Assembly: GCA_963677695.2 (NCBI GenBank)
Contig: CAXXUJ010000002.1
Span: 248,001 to 312,000, forward strand
Reading direction: 5' to 3'
Origin: SABI01 sp963677695
Lineage (GTDB): Bacteria; Spirochaetota; Spirochaetia; Sphaerochaetales; Sphaerochaetaceae
Length of the DNA stretch: 64,000 bases
Under the pieces are notes generated by a model. That model had not been told where the DNA came from and made no database searches. It saw only the letters and a list, made by a program, of their open reading frames with translations. Below are positions 50,285-58,192 of this stretch, piece by piece; position 1 is the first letter of the stretch; each line of letters starts with the position of its first letter. Position numbers and translations under genes: made by a program.

Positions 50285-50788
50285 ATGAAAGAGAGAAGTG
50301 TCTACCGGTATGCACAGGAGCAGGATCTGCCTGCACTTACAGCGATCTATAATCACTATATTCTGAATTCAGCGGCCACCTTTGATCTCAATGTGGTCAC
50401 GGTCGAGCAGAGACGACTCTGGTTCTCCCATTACAACACCGAGCCGAGGTATAAACTGCTTGTGGCAGAGTTTGAGGGTAAAGTCGTAGGATATGCCTCC
50501 ACGAGTAAATTCCGTGAGAAAGAGGCGTATGCGCAGTCGGTGGAAGCGAGTATCTACATCCACCCCGACCATCAGAAGAAGGGGTTGGGAAACGCTCTCT
50601 ATGAAAAACTATTCAGTGAACTCAATGATACTGATATTCACAGGATCTATGCCTGCATTACCTTGCCGAATGATCCCTCCATCGCTCTCCATACCCGTTT
50701 CGGGTTCAAGGAAGTGGGACGTTTCAGTGAATCGGGATTTAAATTCGGTATCTACCGTGATATTCTCTGGATGGAAAAAGGACTCTGA
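50285..50788 (+). CDS. GNAT N-acetyltransferase (phosphinothricin acetyltransferase-like)
   Basis: 167 residues, one GNAT domain. Opening YRYAQEQDLPALTAIYNHYI and the following NSAATFDLNVVTVEQRRLWFSHYN match the group of small N-acetyltransferases that includes phosphinothricin acetyltransferases. The acetyl-CoA loop is YIHPDHQKKGLGNALYEKL (Q-x-x-G-x-G). The natural substrate is unknown; many such proteins acetylate amino acids. No ribosome-binding site; ATG 50279 is an alternative start. A hairpin terminator follows the stop by 34 bases. Confidence 0.88.
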   Translation: MKERSVYRYAQEQDLPALTAIYNHYILNSAATFDLNVVTVEQRRLWFSHYNTEPRYKLLVAEFEGKVVGYASTSKFREKEAYAQSVEASIYIHPDHQKKGLGNALYEKLFSELNDTDIHRIYACITLPNDPSIALHTRFGFKEVGRFSESGFKFGIYRDILWMEKGL

Positions 50789-50822
50789 CCTTTCTCGTTC
50801 ACATATTGCAATCACCATGAAA

Positions 50823-50846
50823 AAAAGAGAGGGAAACCTCTCTTTT
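50823..50846. terminator. Terminator after the GNAT gene
   Basis: AAAAGAGAGG (50823-50832), loop GAAA, CCTCTCTTTT (50837-50846): perfect 10-bp stem closed by a GNRA tetraloop and ending in T on both strands. Confidence 0.8.
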
Positions 50847-50901
50847 CTCGTGAACAGGGAATCTCACAGAGTATCATAGGAATGACATCAAACTGACAAG
50901 T

Positions 50902-50933
50902 TCTGCAGGCAAGCTGCAGAGGTCGGTGAGACC
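50902..50933. other. Two adjacent small hairpins of unknown purpose
   Basis: TCTGCAG (50902-50908), loop GCAAG, CTGCAGA (50914-50920), directly followed by GGTC/GACC (50921-50933) or the competing CGGT/ACCG. Neither is followed by a T-run on the plus strand. They lie between the GNAT terminator and the mini-histone terminator, outside any gene. Confidence 0.35.
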
Positions 50934-50936
50934 GCG

Positions 50937-50976
50937 AAAAAAAACGGCCGATATCACATGATCGTAACATCAGCCG
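50937..50976 (-). terminator. Terminator of the mini-histone gene
   Basis: Minus strand: CGGCTGAT (complement of 50969-50976) pairs with ATCGGCCG (complement of 50945-50952), one G-U pair, 16-base loop, then eight T (complement of 50937-50944). It lies 23 bases after the stop. Confidence 0.7.
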
Positions 50977-50998
50977 AATACATTACTCTTTAGAAAGA

Positions 50999-51175
50999 CT
51001 AAAGCTCGTTCTTAGCTTCCTGAATCTCTTTTCTTCTTTCCTTGGCGAGTTTGCCTAATTCTCCCAGTGCCTTTCTTGCTCTGGCAGCTGATGCTTTTAC
51101 ACCCTTGTCGGTGAATTTCTGGTTCTCAGCAACGTATGCCTCGAACTGAGCTACGATCTGCTCGTGTACACTCAT
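50999..51175 (-). CDS. Histone H1/Hc1-like small basic protein
   Basis: 58 residues, all helical: MSVHEQIVAQFEAYVAENQK, then GVKASAARARKALGEL, then KLAKERRKEIQEAKNEL. The middle matches the N-terminal dimerisation half of chlamydial Hc1 (A-A-x-R-x-R ... K-x-A-K-x-x-R-K-E), but the Lys/Ala-rich DNA-binding tail is missing. It may bind DNA as a small nucleoid protein or act as an oligomerisation unit. AGGAGG lies 7 bases before the ATG and a strong terminator follows, so it is a genuine, probably abundant single gene. Confidence 0.8.
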   Translation of the reverse strand: MSVHEQIVAQFEAYVAENQKFTDKGVKASAARARKALGELGKLAKERRKEIQEAKNEL

Positions 51176-51257
51176 CTAAAGCCTCCTATGTGTAATACGT
51201 TATACAGTAATAATCTCCGATAATTGTTGACTTGTAAAGCAAAAAATGCATTTTAAG

Positions 51258-52496
51258 CTATTTTTCTGCTATTTTTCGACGTATTATGTACCCTTCCTTC
51301 ACCTCGGAGGAGGTTTTCAGGAAGACTTCCATATGATGGTTGGCTTTTTCAACCCGATTTCCCTCACCATCGAGTATGGAAAAATCATTTTCCTTCAAAG
51401 AAAGGATGTCGGGACCTATAAATTCTATGTTCTCGCCTTCAATAAGTCTGTTTTTCAGATCCAGTTGAAAGAGTCCGGGAGAGACTTTCTTGCCGACGGT
51501 TCCGATGAGAAGGTACTGTCTCACGTACGAGATATCGGTCGGTTTTTCAATATCGTCTTTGGAATAGAAGAATCCCGTTGAGAATTCCCTGTGACTTACG
51601 CTGTAGATCTCATCCCTGTACCGTGCCGCCTCTTCAGCATCGCTCCCATGCTCGAGAACATCGATCGCTTTTCGGTAGGCCCGGGTAACGGTGGCAACAT
51701 AGTAGAGGGACTTCATCCTTCCTTCGATCTTGAGTGAATCAACTCCCGCATCCCTGAGGTCCTTCAGGTGGTCGATCATGGAGAGGTCTTTGCTGCTCAT
51801 GATGGTTGTGTACCCGTCTTCTTCAATGATGGGGAAATACTCTCCCTTTCTGGTTTCTTCTTCGAGGGCGAATTCAACTTCACCTTTCATCTTTGCGTAG
51901 GGCTTATAGGTCCATCTGCAGGTATGGGAGCAGTCGCCCTCGTTTCCGCTTCGGTCTGAGAGGTGAGCGCTCAGGAAACATCGTCCCGAGTAGGCCATGC
52001 ACATGGCTCCGTGTACGAAGCTTTCGAGTTCGATATCGGGGTGGGTATCCTTTATTCTCCTGATATCATCAAGAGAGGCTTCCCTTCCTAAAATGATGCG
52101 GCTGAAGCCGAGGTCCTTGTAGACACCTATGGCTCCGCTGTTGAGGGTATTGGCCTGTGTGGAGAGGTGAAGTCTCACTGAATCACCGAAGGTCTTCCTG
52201 ATAAGAGCTGCGGGGCCGAGGTCACTGACGATGAATGCATCGAACGGGAATTCCCTCAGGTCTTCAACATGCTGTTCGAATAGTTCATAATCTTTCTGGT
52301 GAAAGAACTTATTCACTGCACCGTATAGTTTCTTCTCTCCCTTGATCTCCTTCAGCGCATTCGCGTCAAAAAGATCGGCATTCGTGCTTCTGGCACGAAG
52401 TGAGAAGCTCTGTACACCCATGTACGCCGCATCGGCGCCATAGGTGTAGGCATATTTCAGTTTTTCAAGCGACCCTGCGGGGGAAAGGAGTTCCAT
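51258..52496 (-). CDS. U32-family peptidase-like protein (RlhA/TrhP-like)
   Basis: 412 residues. Opens MELLSPAGSLEKLKYAYTYGADAAYMG, the signature of the U32 group, with LEVEGRMKS-like LKIEGRMKSLYYV and four clustered cysteines in MCMAYSGRCFLSAHL and GDCSHTCRW, which bind an iron-sulfur or metal centre in the RNA-modifying members. E. coli relatives RlhA and TrhP hydroxylate 23S rRNA C2501 and tRNA U34. Those are better guides than the old collagenase annotation. It overlaps the lon stop by one base. Confidence 0.88.
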   Translation of the reverse strand: MELLSPAGSLEKLKYAYTYGADAAYMGVQSFSLRARSTNADLFDANALKEIKGEKKLYGAVNKFFHQKDYELFEQHVEDLREFPFDAFIVSDLGPAALIRKTFGDSVRLHLSTQANTLNSGAIGVYKDLGFSRIILGREASLDDIRRIKDTHPDIELESFVHGAMCMAYSGRCFLSAHLSDRSGNEGDCSHTCRWTYKPYAKMKGEVEFALEEETRKGEYFPIIEEDGYTTIMSSKDLSMIDHLKDLRDAGVDSLKIEGRMKSLYYVATVTRAYRKAIDVLEHGSDAEEAARYRDEIYSVSHREFSTGFFYSKDDIEKPTDISYVRQYLLIGTVGKKVSPGLFQLDLKNRLIEGENIEFIGPDILSLKENDFSILDGEGNRVEKANHHMEVFLKTSSEVKEGYIIRRKIAEK

Positions 52497-54865
52497 CAGC
52501 TTTTCTGCCCTTTCTTCTTCAATCCTTCAAAGGCGTGTTCAAGCACTTCATCGAAGGTTGAAACAGGGTAGAAGGTGATTCCGCTTGTGATCTCCTCATC
52601 AAGCTCTTCCAGATCTTTCTCGTTGTGTTTCGGGAAGATGATCGTATCGATCGCGTTTCTCTTCGCAGCGAGGATTTTCTCTTTCAGTCCGCCGATGGGC
52701 ATCACCTTTCCTATCAGATCGAGCTCTCCTGTCATGGCAAGGTGATCCTTGATCGTGTTACCTGTAAGGAGGGAGAAGAAGCTGGTGGCCATGGTAATAC
52801 CGGCGCTCGGTCCATCCTTCGGTGTAGCCCCTTCGGGTACATGAAGGTGGATGGCGTTGGTATTGAACCAGGAGGTGTCAATATCCCATTCGGCGCAGAT
52901 CGACTTCAGGTGGGTGAGGGCGATGCTGGCAGATTCCTGCATCACATCCCCAAGCTTACCGGTAAGCTTGAGCTCTCCCTTTCCGGGATAGCTTACCGAT
53001 TCGATGATGAGGGTATCTCCTCCCATGCTGGTCCACGCAAGACCGACAGCCATTCCTGGTCTGTCTGCCTTTTTAATCTCATCCTCTCTGAAGATCGGTT
53101 TGCCCAGATAGGAGATCATCCGTTTCTCGGTGATTCCTACAGGACGTTTCACCTTCTCTTCGAGGATATCGCGTGCAACCTTTCGGTGGATTCGGTCAAG
53201 AGATTTTTCATAATTTCTCACGCCCGCCTCACGTGCATACGATTCTGCTATTTCTCGAAGGATCTTTTCTGTGTAGCGGACATCAGATTTCTTCAGTCCG
53301 TGCTTCTTGAGACTCTTCGGTACAAGATATTTCTTTCCGATCGCAAACTTCTCGTTGCTTGTGTAGCCGGGAAGAGATATTACTTCCATTCGGTCGAGAA
53401 GAGGACGGGGGATGGTCTCAAGAGTATTCGCAGTCACGATGAACAGGATGTGTGATACATCGAACGGGAGGTCGAGATAGTGATCCCTGAATGCGTAGTT
53501 CTGTTCGCTGTCGAGGACTTCAAGGAGAGCCGAAGCAGGGTCCCCCTGATACGAAGCTCCCATCTTGTCGATCTCGTCAATGAGGAAGACAGGGTTCTTC
53601 GTCTTCACCGTCTTCAGTCCCTGAATGATCTTTCCGGGCATTGCCCCGATATAGGTTCTCCTGTGCCCCTTGATCTCAGCCTCATCTCTCATGCCTCCGA
53701 CACTGAAGCGGTAGTATTCCTTTTTCAGAGCTGATGCGATGGAGCGTCCGACGGAGGTCTTGCCGACTCCCGGAGGGCCGACCAGACATATGATCGATCC
53801 CTTGGTATCCTGCTTCATTTTCCTCACGGCAAGGAACTCGAGGATACGGTCCTTCACATCCTTGAGACCGTAGTGGTCTCTCTCAAGTATCTTCTTTGCC
53901 GAAGCAAGAGAGAAATCTTCAACATCGGGTTCCTTCCAGGGAAGGGCGGCGATCGTTTCGAGGTAGGTACGTGTGATAGAGTACTCGGGTGAGTTGGGGT
54001 CGAGTGATTTGAACTTGTCGAGTTCGTTCGTCACGGCCTCAAGCACTTCTCCTTCGAGAGGGAGAGCTGCTATCTGGTCCGCGAGCTTCTTGTAGGTGGC
54101 ACTCTTCGGGTCGCTTGTAAGTCCCAGTTCCTGCTGAATGTACTTCAGCTCCTCTCTGAGGAAGTAGTCCCTCTGGTTCTTCTCGAGCTTGCTGTTGACC
54201 CTGTTCTGTATTTTCTCCTGCATCTGCAGGACCTGCTGTTCCTTCTTGATATGGACGAGAACTCTCTCCATACGGCGTCTCACGTTGAGAGTCTCAAGAA
54301 TTCTCTGCTGCTGCCGTCTGTCGATGTTGATGATCGATGCGATGAAGTCGGCCATCTTGCCGGCCTGATCGATGTTCACCATATTGAGACGCATCTCTTC
54401 AGTGAAGAGGGGATTGCCTTTGGAGAGTTTCTTCGTCTCTGTGATGAGCTGACGGGTCCAGGCCTTCAACTCAGTCGGATTATCCTCGATATCTTCAAGG
54501 TATTCAACTTCCGCTGCAATGAAGCTTCCGTTTGTATGGAAGTCCTTCACCTGAAAACGTTTCATCGTCGAGATGAAAATATTCATCCCTCCGTCTGGAA
54601 GCTTGATCTTCTTGATGATCTTCGCAATCGTTCCAACCCGGTAGAGGTTGTCTGTTTCATACTCCGTCTTCTGCTCGTCCTTGACAAGCAGGAGACCGAT
54701 GTCTCCTCCCTGACCGAGAGACTGGTTCACGATATCGATATCCTCTTTCGCCTCGATCACGAGGGGAGTGAACAGTCCGGGGAAAATCGGATTGCCCACA
54801 AGGGGAAGTATGTATAGGTTGCGGGGGAGCGTCTGCTCAACGGGCAATAATTCCTGATCTGCCAT
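52496..54865 (-). CDS. lon: ATP-dependent protease La
   Basis: 789 residues, full-length LonA. The N-terminal LON substrate domain (about 10-210) is followed by a coiled coil, an AAA+ module with Walker A LVGPPGVGKTSVGRS and Walker B PVFLIDEIDKMG, and a C-terminal protease domain with the catalytic Ser in PKDGPSAGITMA and Lys in PIGGLKEKILAAKR. Degrades misfolded and regulatory proteins. GGAGGA precedes the ATG. No CIRCE or other heat-shock element was recognised upstream; the SGNH hydrolase gene ends 50 bases before it. Confidence 0.97.
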   Translation of the reverse strand: MADQELLPVEQTLPRNLYILPLVGNPIFPGLFTPLVIEAKEDIDIVNQSLGQGGDIGLLLVKDEQKTEYETDNLYRVGTIAKIIKKIKLPDGGMNIFISTMKRFQVKDFHTNGSFIAAEVEYLEDIEDNPTELKAWTRQLITETKKLSKGNPLFTEEMRLNMVNIDQAGKMADFIASIINIDRRQQQRILETLNVRRRMERVLVHIKKEQQVLQMQEKIQNRVNSKLEKNQRDYFLREELKYIQQELGLTSDPKSATYKKLADQIAALPLEGEVLEAVTNELDKFKSLDPNSPEYSITRTYLETIAALPWKEPDVEDFSLASAKKILERDHYGLKDVKDRILEFLAVRKMKQDTKGSIICLVGPPGVGKTSVGRSIASALKKEYYRFSVGGMRDEAEIKGHRRTYIGAMPGKIIQGLKTVKTKNPVFLIDEIDKMGASYQGDPASALLEVLDSEQNYAFRDHYLDLPFDVSHILFIVTANTLETIPRPLLDRMEVISLPGYTSNEKFAIGKKYLVPKSLKKHGLKKSDVRYTEKILREIAESYAREAGVRNYEKSLDRIHRKVARDILEEKVKRPVGITEKRMISYLGKPIFREDEIKKADRPGMAVGLAWTSMGGDTLIIESVSYPGKGELKLTGKLGDVMQESASIALTHLKSICAEWDIDTSWFNTNAIHLHVPEGATPKDGPSAGITMATSFFSLLTGNTIKDHLAMTGELDLIGKVMPIGGLKEKILAAKRNAIDTIIFPKHNEKDLEELDEEITSGITFYPVSTFDEVLEHAFEGLKKKGQKS

Positions 54866-54915
54866 TAAAAATCCTCCACATAGGGTTCTGGTGTTTTTCT
54901 ATCTATCAGAATGTA

Positions 54916-55611
54916 CTAAAAAGTATCAGCGACGGGTAGGGTTTCTGAGAAAAAAGAGTCGAACTCAGCTGCCAGAATGGCAGCTCCATGCCTGTTCAGG
55001 TGTATTCCGTCGACGGTAAGGATCAGATTACGTGATCGGGTAAGGAGGAGATCGCCGTTTTCATCGGAGTGGATGATTTCGGCATCCTCATACAGTGAGG
55101 AGGCAGAAGGGGGAAAGTATTCACTTTCGATTTCCGCCTGCACCCTTCTCATCGCTCTTCCGAGGTCGATGACAGGAGCATTGAAATACTCTGCGATTCT
55201 TCTCAATGCTTCATCAAAGCGGTCTACCATTTCATTGAAGAGGGGGAGTGTTTTTCGGCCTATGATCGGTAGTGTCGTGAAGACAAGGGAAAACTGAGAG
55301 CTGAGGGGCTCTATGCTCCTTTTTGTCATCTCTTCCCATTCCTCTATATCAGTAGGGAGGACCTTTGTCAGCTCTTCAGCACCCGGGTGGCCTGCCTGCC
55401 TGAGATAGGTCGACAGAAGGTCGTTCCCTCCACCTGCAAGCACAAGTGTGCCGCTCTTTCCCCGGTAGATCCGCCCGGCTGAAACAGCGATCTCAGACAG
55501 CGTCGCCCCGTCATATCCACGATGGGAGCAGGGCGTTGCCATAAGAGGTACATAGGGGACTCCAAAGTACCCTCGGGTCATGGAATCCCCTACGATGAAG
55601 ATATCAGCCAT
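54916..55611 (-). CDS. SGNH/GDSL-family hydrolase
   Basis: 231 residues. Block I: IFIVGDSMTRGYFG (catalytic Ser), with GDSM in place of GDSL. Block III: LAGGGNDLLSTYL (oxyanion Asn). Block V: DGIHLNRHGAAILA (Asp and His). No signal peptide, so cytoplasmic. Esterase or lipase-like activity is expected; the substrate is unknown. It overlaps the transporter gene by 8 bases. Confidence 0.85.
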   Translation of the reverse strand: MADIFIVGDSMTRGYFGVPYVPLMATPCSHRGYDGATLSEIAVSAGRIYRGKSGTLVLAGGGNDLLSTYLRQAGHPGAEELTKVLPTDIEEWEEMTKRSIEPLSSQFSLVFTTLPIIGRKTLPLFNEMVDRFDEALRRIAEYFNAPVIDLGRAMRRVQAEIESEYFPPSASSLYEDAEIIHSDENGDLLLTRSRNLILTVDGIHLNRHGAAILAAEFDSFFSETLPVADTF

Positions 55612-56275
55612 TAACGGCGACAGCCTCTTTGTTTTCGGGTTTCTCCTTCGAATCCTTCTTCAGCCAGTGCACTCCCAGATAACACAGCGGTGTATCGAGA
55701 AGGGCAAAAGCGACTTTGAGTGTCCAGTAGGGGATGATCATCGAGAAGATAACGGGGACGGTGAAGTGGTCGCTCATCCGATAGAAGGCGAGGAACATGA
55801 AGATAGTTGAGTCCATGAACTGGCTCAGGATCGTACTGACATTGTTTCTGATCCACAGGTGCTTCTGATTGGTGAGTCTTTTCATGAATGAGAAGGTGAA
55901 GACATCAAGCTGCTGTGCGATATAGAATGAGATAAGTGAAGCGATCGTCATTCTCATGCTTGAGCCGAATACAGAGGCATAGCTTTCCTGTAAAGACCAG
56001 GCCGGGTTCGGTGGAAGATTGATGCACAGGCCCATCATCAGGAACATGAACATCAGCATGATAACCGCGTAGTTGACGAACATCGCGCTTATTTTCCTGC
56101 CGTGTACTTCTCCTACGATATCGGTTACGAGGAAGAGGATCGGGATGAAGAAGATACCCACTGAGGTGCGTACTCCTGCTATTGTTGTGATCTTTGATCC
56201 GAGTGTATTCACCAGCACCATCGATGTGATGTACAGAGCAAACAGAAACATCATTTTCTTATCTTTTATTGTCAT
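55604..56275 (-). CDS. yhhQ: Queuosine precursor transporter (YhhQ family)
   Basis: 223 residues, six hydrophobic helices. Family features are GSKITTIAGVRTSVGIFFIPILFLVTDIVGEVHGRK at the start and ISFYIAQQLDVFTFSFMKRLTNQKHLWIRNNVSTILSQFMDSTIFM. E. coli YhhQ imports queuosine precursors (preQ0, preQ1). No queuosine enzymes are in the window and I recognised no preQ1 riboswitch upstream. GGATGGTGA precedes the ATG. First gene of the leftward run yhhQ-SGNH-lon-U32. Confidence 0.9.
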   Translation of the reverse strand: MTIKDKKMMFLFALYITSMVLVNTLGSKITTIAGVRTSVGIFFIPILFLVTDIVGEVHGRKISAMFVNYAVIMLMFMFLMMGLCINLPPNPAWSLQESYASVFGSSMRMTIASLISFYIAQQLDVFTFSFMKRLTNQKHLWIRNNVSTILSQFMDSTIFMFLAFYRMSDHFTVPVIFSMIIPYWTLKVAFALLDTPLCYLGVHWLKKDSKEKPENKEAVAVNG

Positions 56276-56577
56276 GGTTCACCATCCAAGGGAAATATTG
56301 GTCACACGATATAGGAAAGTGGGGGGTTGGTAAAGACTGCCAATCAATCGAGGCACTACCTATTGCATTATGCTCGTTATCGATGCTTTTCAACACCGTT
56401 TCACAGGCTGCCTTCAGTGTCTGAAAAGGGGGCGAGGAGATCAGAGGGTTCGGTAAGGAAGAGCAGCCTGTACGGAGATCCTGCTGAGAAGATCTTCAGT
56501 CCCTATTCTTTCTTTCCACTGCTGCATATAGGCTCAGTACGATTCCCAGAGGGCATAATCGGTGTCAATTGAATCGA
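56276..56577. other. Gene-free stretch between yhhQ and arcC
   Basis: About 300 bases with control regions for the two divergent genes. A frame of 81 codons at 56327-56572 exists but has no ribosome-binding site, no family similarity and atypical composition (many Arg/Ser), so I do not call it. No tRNA-like fold or strong hairpin was found. Confidence 0.5.
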
Positions 56578-56597
56578 ATTTTGTTGCATTTTGTTGC
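56578..56597 (+). repeat. Tandem 10-base repeat at the arcC promoter
   Basis: ATTTTGTTGC occurs twice back to back (56578-56587 and 56588-56597). A spacing of 10 bases is one helical turn, so two regulator subunits could bind side by side, over and just upstream of the -35 region. Confidence 0.6.
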
Positions 56598-56611
56598 AAT
56601 AAGAGTATACT
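56584..56611 (+). promoter_or_regulatory. arcC promoter
   Basis: -10 TATACT (56606-56611). The -35 is weak and lies within the tandem repeat: TTGCAT (56584-56589) with a 16-base spacer, so activation may be needed. Confidence 0.45.
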
Positions 56612-56650
56612 TGAATGAGAAAACTTCTGAGAGGAGATGTTGAAAAAAAC

Positions 56651-57598
56651 ATGGAACAAAGCAAACTGATCGTAATCGCCATAGGGGGGAATTCTCTTAT
56701 TGAAGACGCTCGTCATGTGACGGTCAAAAGCCAGTATCAGGCAGCCCAGAAAACTGCACACCGTATCGTGAAACTTGTCCAGGATGGACACAGGGTTGTC
56801 ATTGCCCACGGAAATGGTCCGCAGGTAGGGTTTATCCTGCTGAGAGCTGAATATTCAAGTAAGATTCTCCACTCGGTACCATTGGATTCCTGTGTTGCAG
56901 ACACGCAGGGTGCCATCGGGTACCAGCTGCAGCAGGCACTGAAGAATGAATTCACTGCAGCTGACGTTCACCGTCAGGTGGCGACCATCGTCACTCAGGT
57001 GGAAGTAGATCCGAAGGATCCTTCGTTCAATCACCCGACGAAGCCGATCGGGGCATTCATGAGTGAAGAGGATGCTGAAGAGCACCGGCAGAACCATGGA
57101 TGGGATATCGTAGAAGATGCTGGCAGGGGTTACCGTCGAGTCGTAGCTTCCCCGAAACCGAAATCGATTGTGGAGCTTGAAACGATCAGGACGCTCCTTG
57201 ACAACGGAATCATCGTGATTGCCGCCGGAGGGGGGGGGATCCCTGTTGTTCAGAATGAAGACGGTTCCTATGACGGCCGAGAGGCTGTCATAGATAAGGA
57301 TTTAGCAGCGGCGCTGCTGGCAAAGCAGCTCCATGCCGATATGTTCATCATCTCCACTGCAGTGGAGAAGGTTTCGCTCAACTACGGAAAGCCCGACCAG
57401 AAGGATTTGGCAACGGTCTCTCTTGAAGAGTGTCAGACCTACGTGGATGAAGGCCATTTCGCCCCGGGAAGCATGCTCCCGAAAATTCAGGCGATGATGG
57501 ATTTCGTGAAATCGAGCGGTCACACTGGAATCATTACCAATCCCGAGCACATCTACAATGCCGTGTACTCGGATGAAGGGACAAAGATCGTCCCATAA
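56651..57598 (+). CDS. arcC: Carbamate kinase
   Basis: Makes ATP from carbamoyl phosphate and ADP, usually in arginine or agmatine fermentation. 315 residues. Motifs: IVIAIGGNSLIED, VIAHGNGPQVGFILLRAE, the LDSCVADTQGAIGYQLQQAL segment, IVIAAGGGGIPVV, VIDKDLAAALLA and C-terminal GSMLPKIQAMMDFV. I choose ATG 56651, with GAGAGGAGA upstream; an in-frame ATG at 56615 would lie at or before the predicted start of transcription. No arginine deiminase or ornithine transcarbamylase lies nearby. Confidence 0.95.
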   Translation: MEQSKLIVIAIGGNSLIEDARHVTVKSQYQAAQKTAHRIVKLVQDGHRVVIAHGNGPQVGFILLRAEYSSKILHSVPLDSCVADTQGAIGYQLQQALKNEFTAADVHRQVATIVTQVEVDPKDPSFNHPTKPIGAFMSEEDAEEHRQNHGWDIVEDAGRGYRRVVASPKPKSIVELETIRTLLDNGIIVIAAGGGGIPVVQNEDGSYDGREAVIDKDLAAALLAKQLHADMFIISTAVEKVSLNYGKPDQKDLATVSLEECQTYVDEGHFAPGSMLPKIQAMMDFVKSSGHTGIITNPEHIYNAVYSDEGTKIVP

Positions 57599-57600
57599 AA

Positions 57601-57628
57601 GAAGAAAACCCTCCGCTCAGGCGGAGGG
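57601..57628 (-). terminator. Terminator of the nitroreductase gene
   Basis: CCCTCCGC (57609-57616), loop TCAG, GCGGAGGG (57621-57628): perfect 8-bp stem. On the minus strand TTTTCTTC follows; on the plus strand there is no T-run. Confidence 0.65.
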
Positions 57629-57635
57629 ACAATCT

Positions 57636-58178
57636 TCATACATTATAGGTAAGTATGTCGCTGAGAGGCTTTCTCTTCCTCTCGGCATGCTCTATGCTCC
57701 GGTGTTTTTCATTCAGTGAACTCTCATCCCCTTTATAGCCCACGATCAGCAGCGTTTCTAGTGTGTCCTCGGCGGGGATTGCCAGAACCTTTTTCGCTTT
57801 GTCCGCATCAAAACCTGCGATAGGGTGAATGTAGAGTCCCTCTTCCACGCTCTGAAGCTGAAGTGCCATAGCACTCATCCCGAGCTCAAAGAAGGCGAAG
57901 TCACGTCCTCCGTACTGGAGCGACCAGGCAGGGTTCGTGACCAGAGCGATGATAAGCGGAGCCTTCTTCCCCCAGTAGTTTCCTCCTGTCAGGGTCTCTT
58001 TCAGTGCATCAAGAGTTGGATTCTCATCCACTGCAATGAAGCGCCACGGCTGGGAATTCATCGCCGAAGGGGCCAGCGATGCTGCCGTGATGATTCTCTC
58101 AATAACGGAACGGTCTATCTTTTTTTCATCGAATGCACGGTATGCATGTCGTTTCTGAAGTGCTTCCATGACTGACAT
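57636..58178 (-). CDS. Nitroreductase-family FMN protein
   Basis: 180 residues. Opens with MEALQKRHAYRAFDEKKIDRSVIERIITAASLAPSAMNSQPWRF, the FMN-binding start of the family (R-x-S/A-x-R, then PSAMNSQPW), and has GMSAMALQLQSVEEGL and a C-terminal VLAIPAEDTLETLLIVGY. NAD(P)H-dependent reduction of nitro compounds or quinones is likely; the physiological substrate is unknown. AGGAGAG precedes the ATG. It follows the DUF4105 gene by 14 bases. Confidence 0.9.
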   Translation of the reverse strand: MSVMEALQKRHAYRAFDEKKIDRSVIERIITAASLAPSAMNSQPWRFIAVDENPTLDALKETLTGGNYWGKKAPLIIALVTNPAWSLQYGGRDFAFFELGMSAMALQLQSVEEGLYIHPIAGFDADKAKKVLAIPAEDTLETLLIVGYKGDESSLNEKHRSIEHAERKRKPLSDILTYNV

Positions 58179-58192
58179 GGCTCTCTCCTCTT

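Noticed and set aside
51190..51230. Promoter for the mini-histone gene
   Set aside because: TATAAC is present at a suitable place but no -35 match at 16-18 bases was found, so it was not listed.
56276..56340. preQ1 riboswitch upstream of yhhQ
   Set aside because: The leader is short and I could not find the conserved hairpin plus A-rich tail of preQ1 aptamers.
56327..56572. 81-codon frame in the yhhQ-arcC gap
   Set aside because: No ribosome-binding site, no similarity, odd composition; treated as non-coding.
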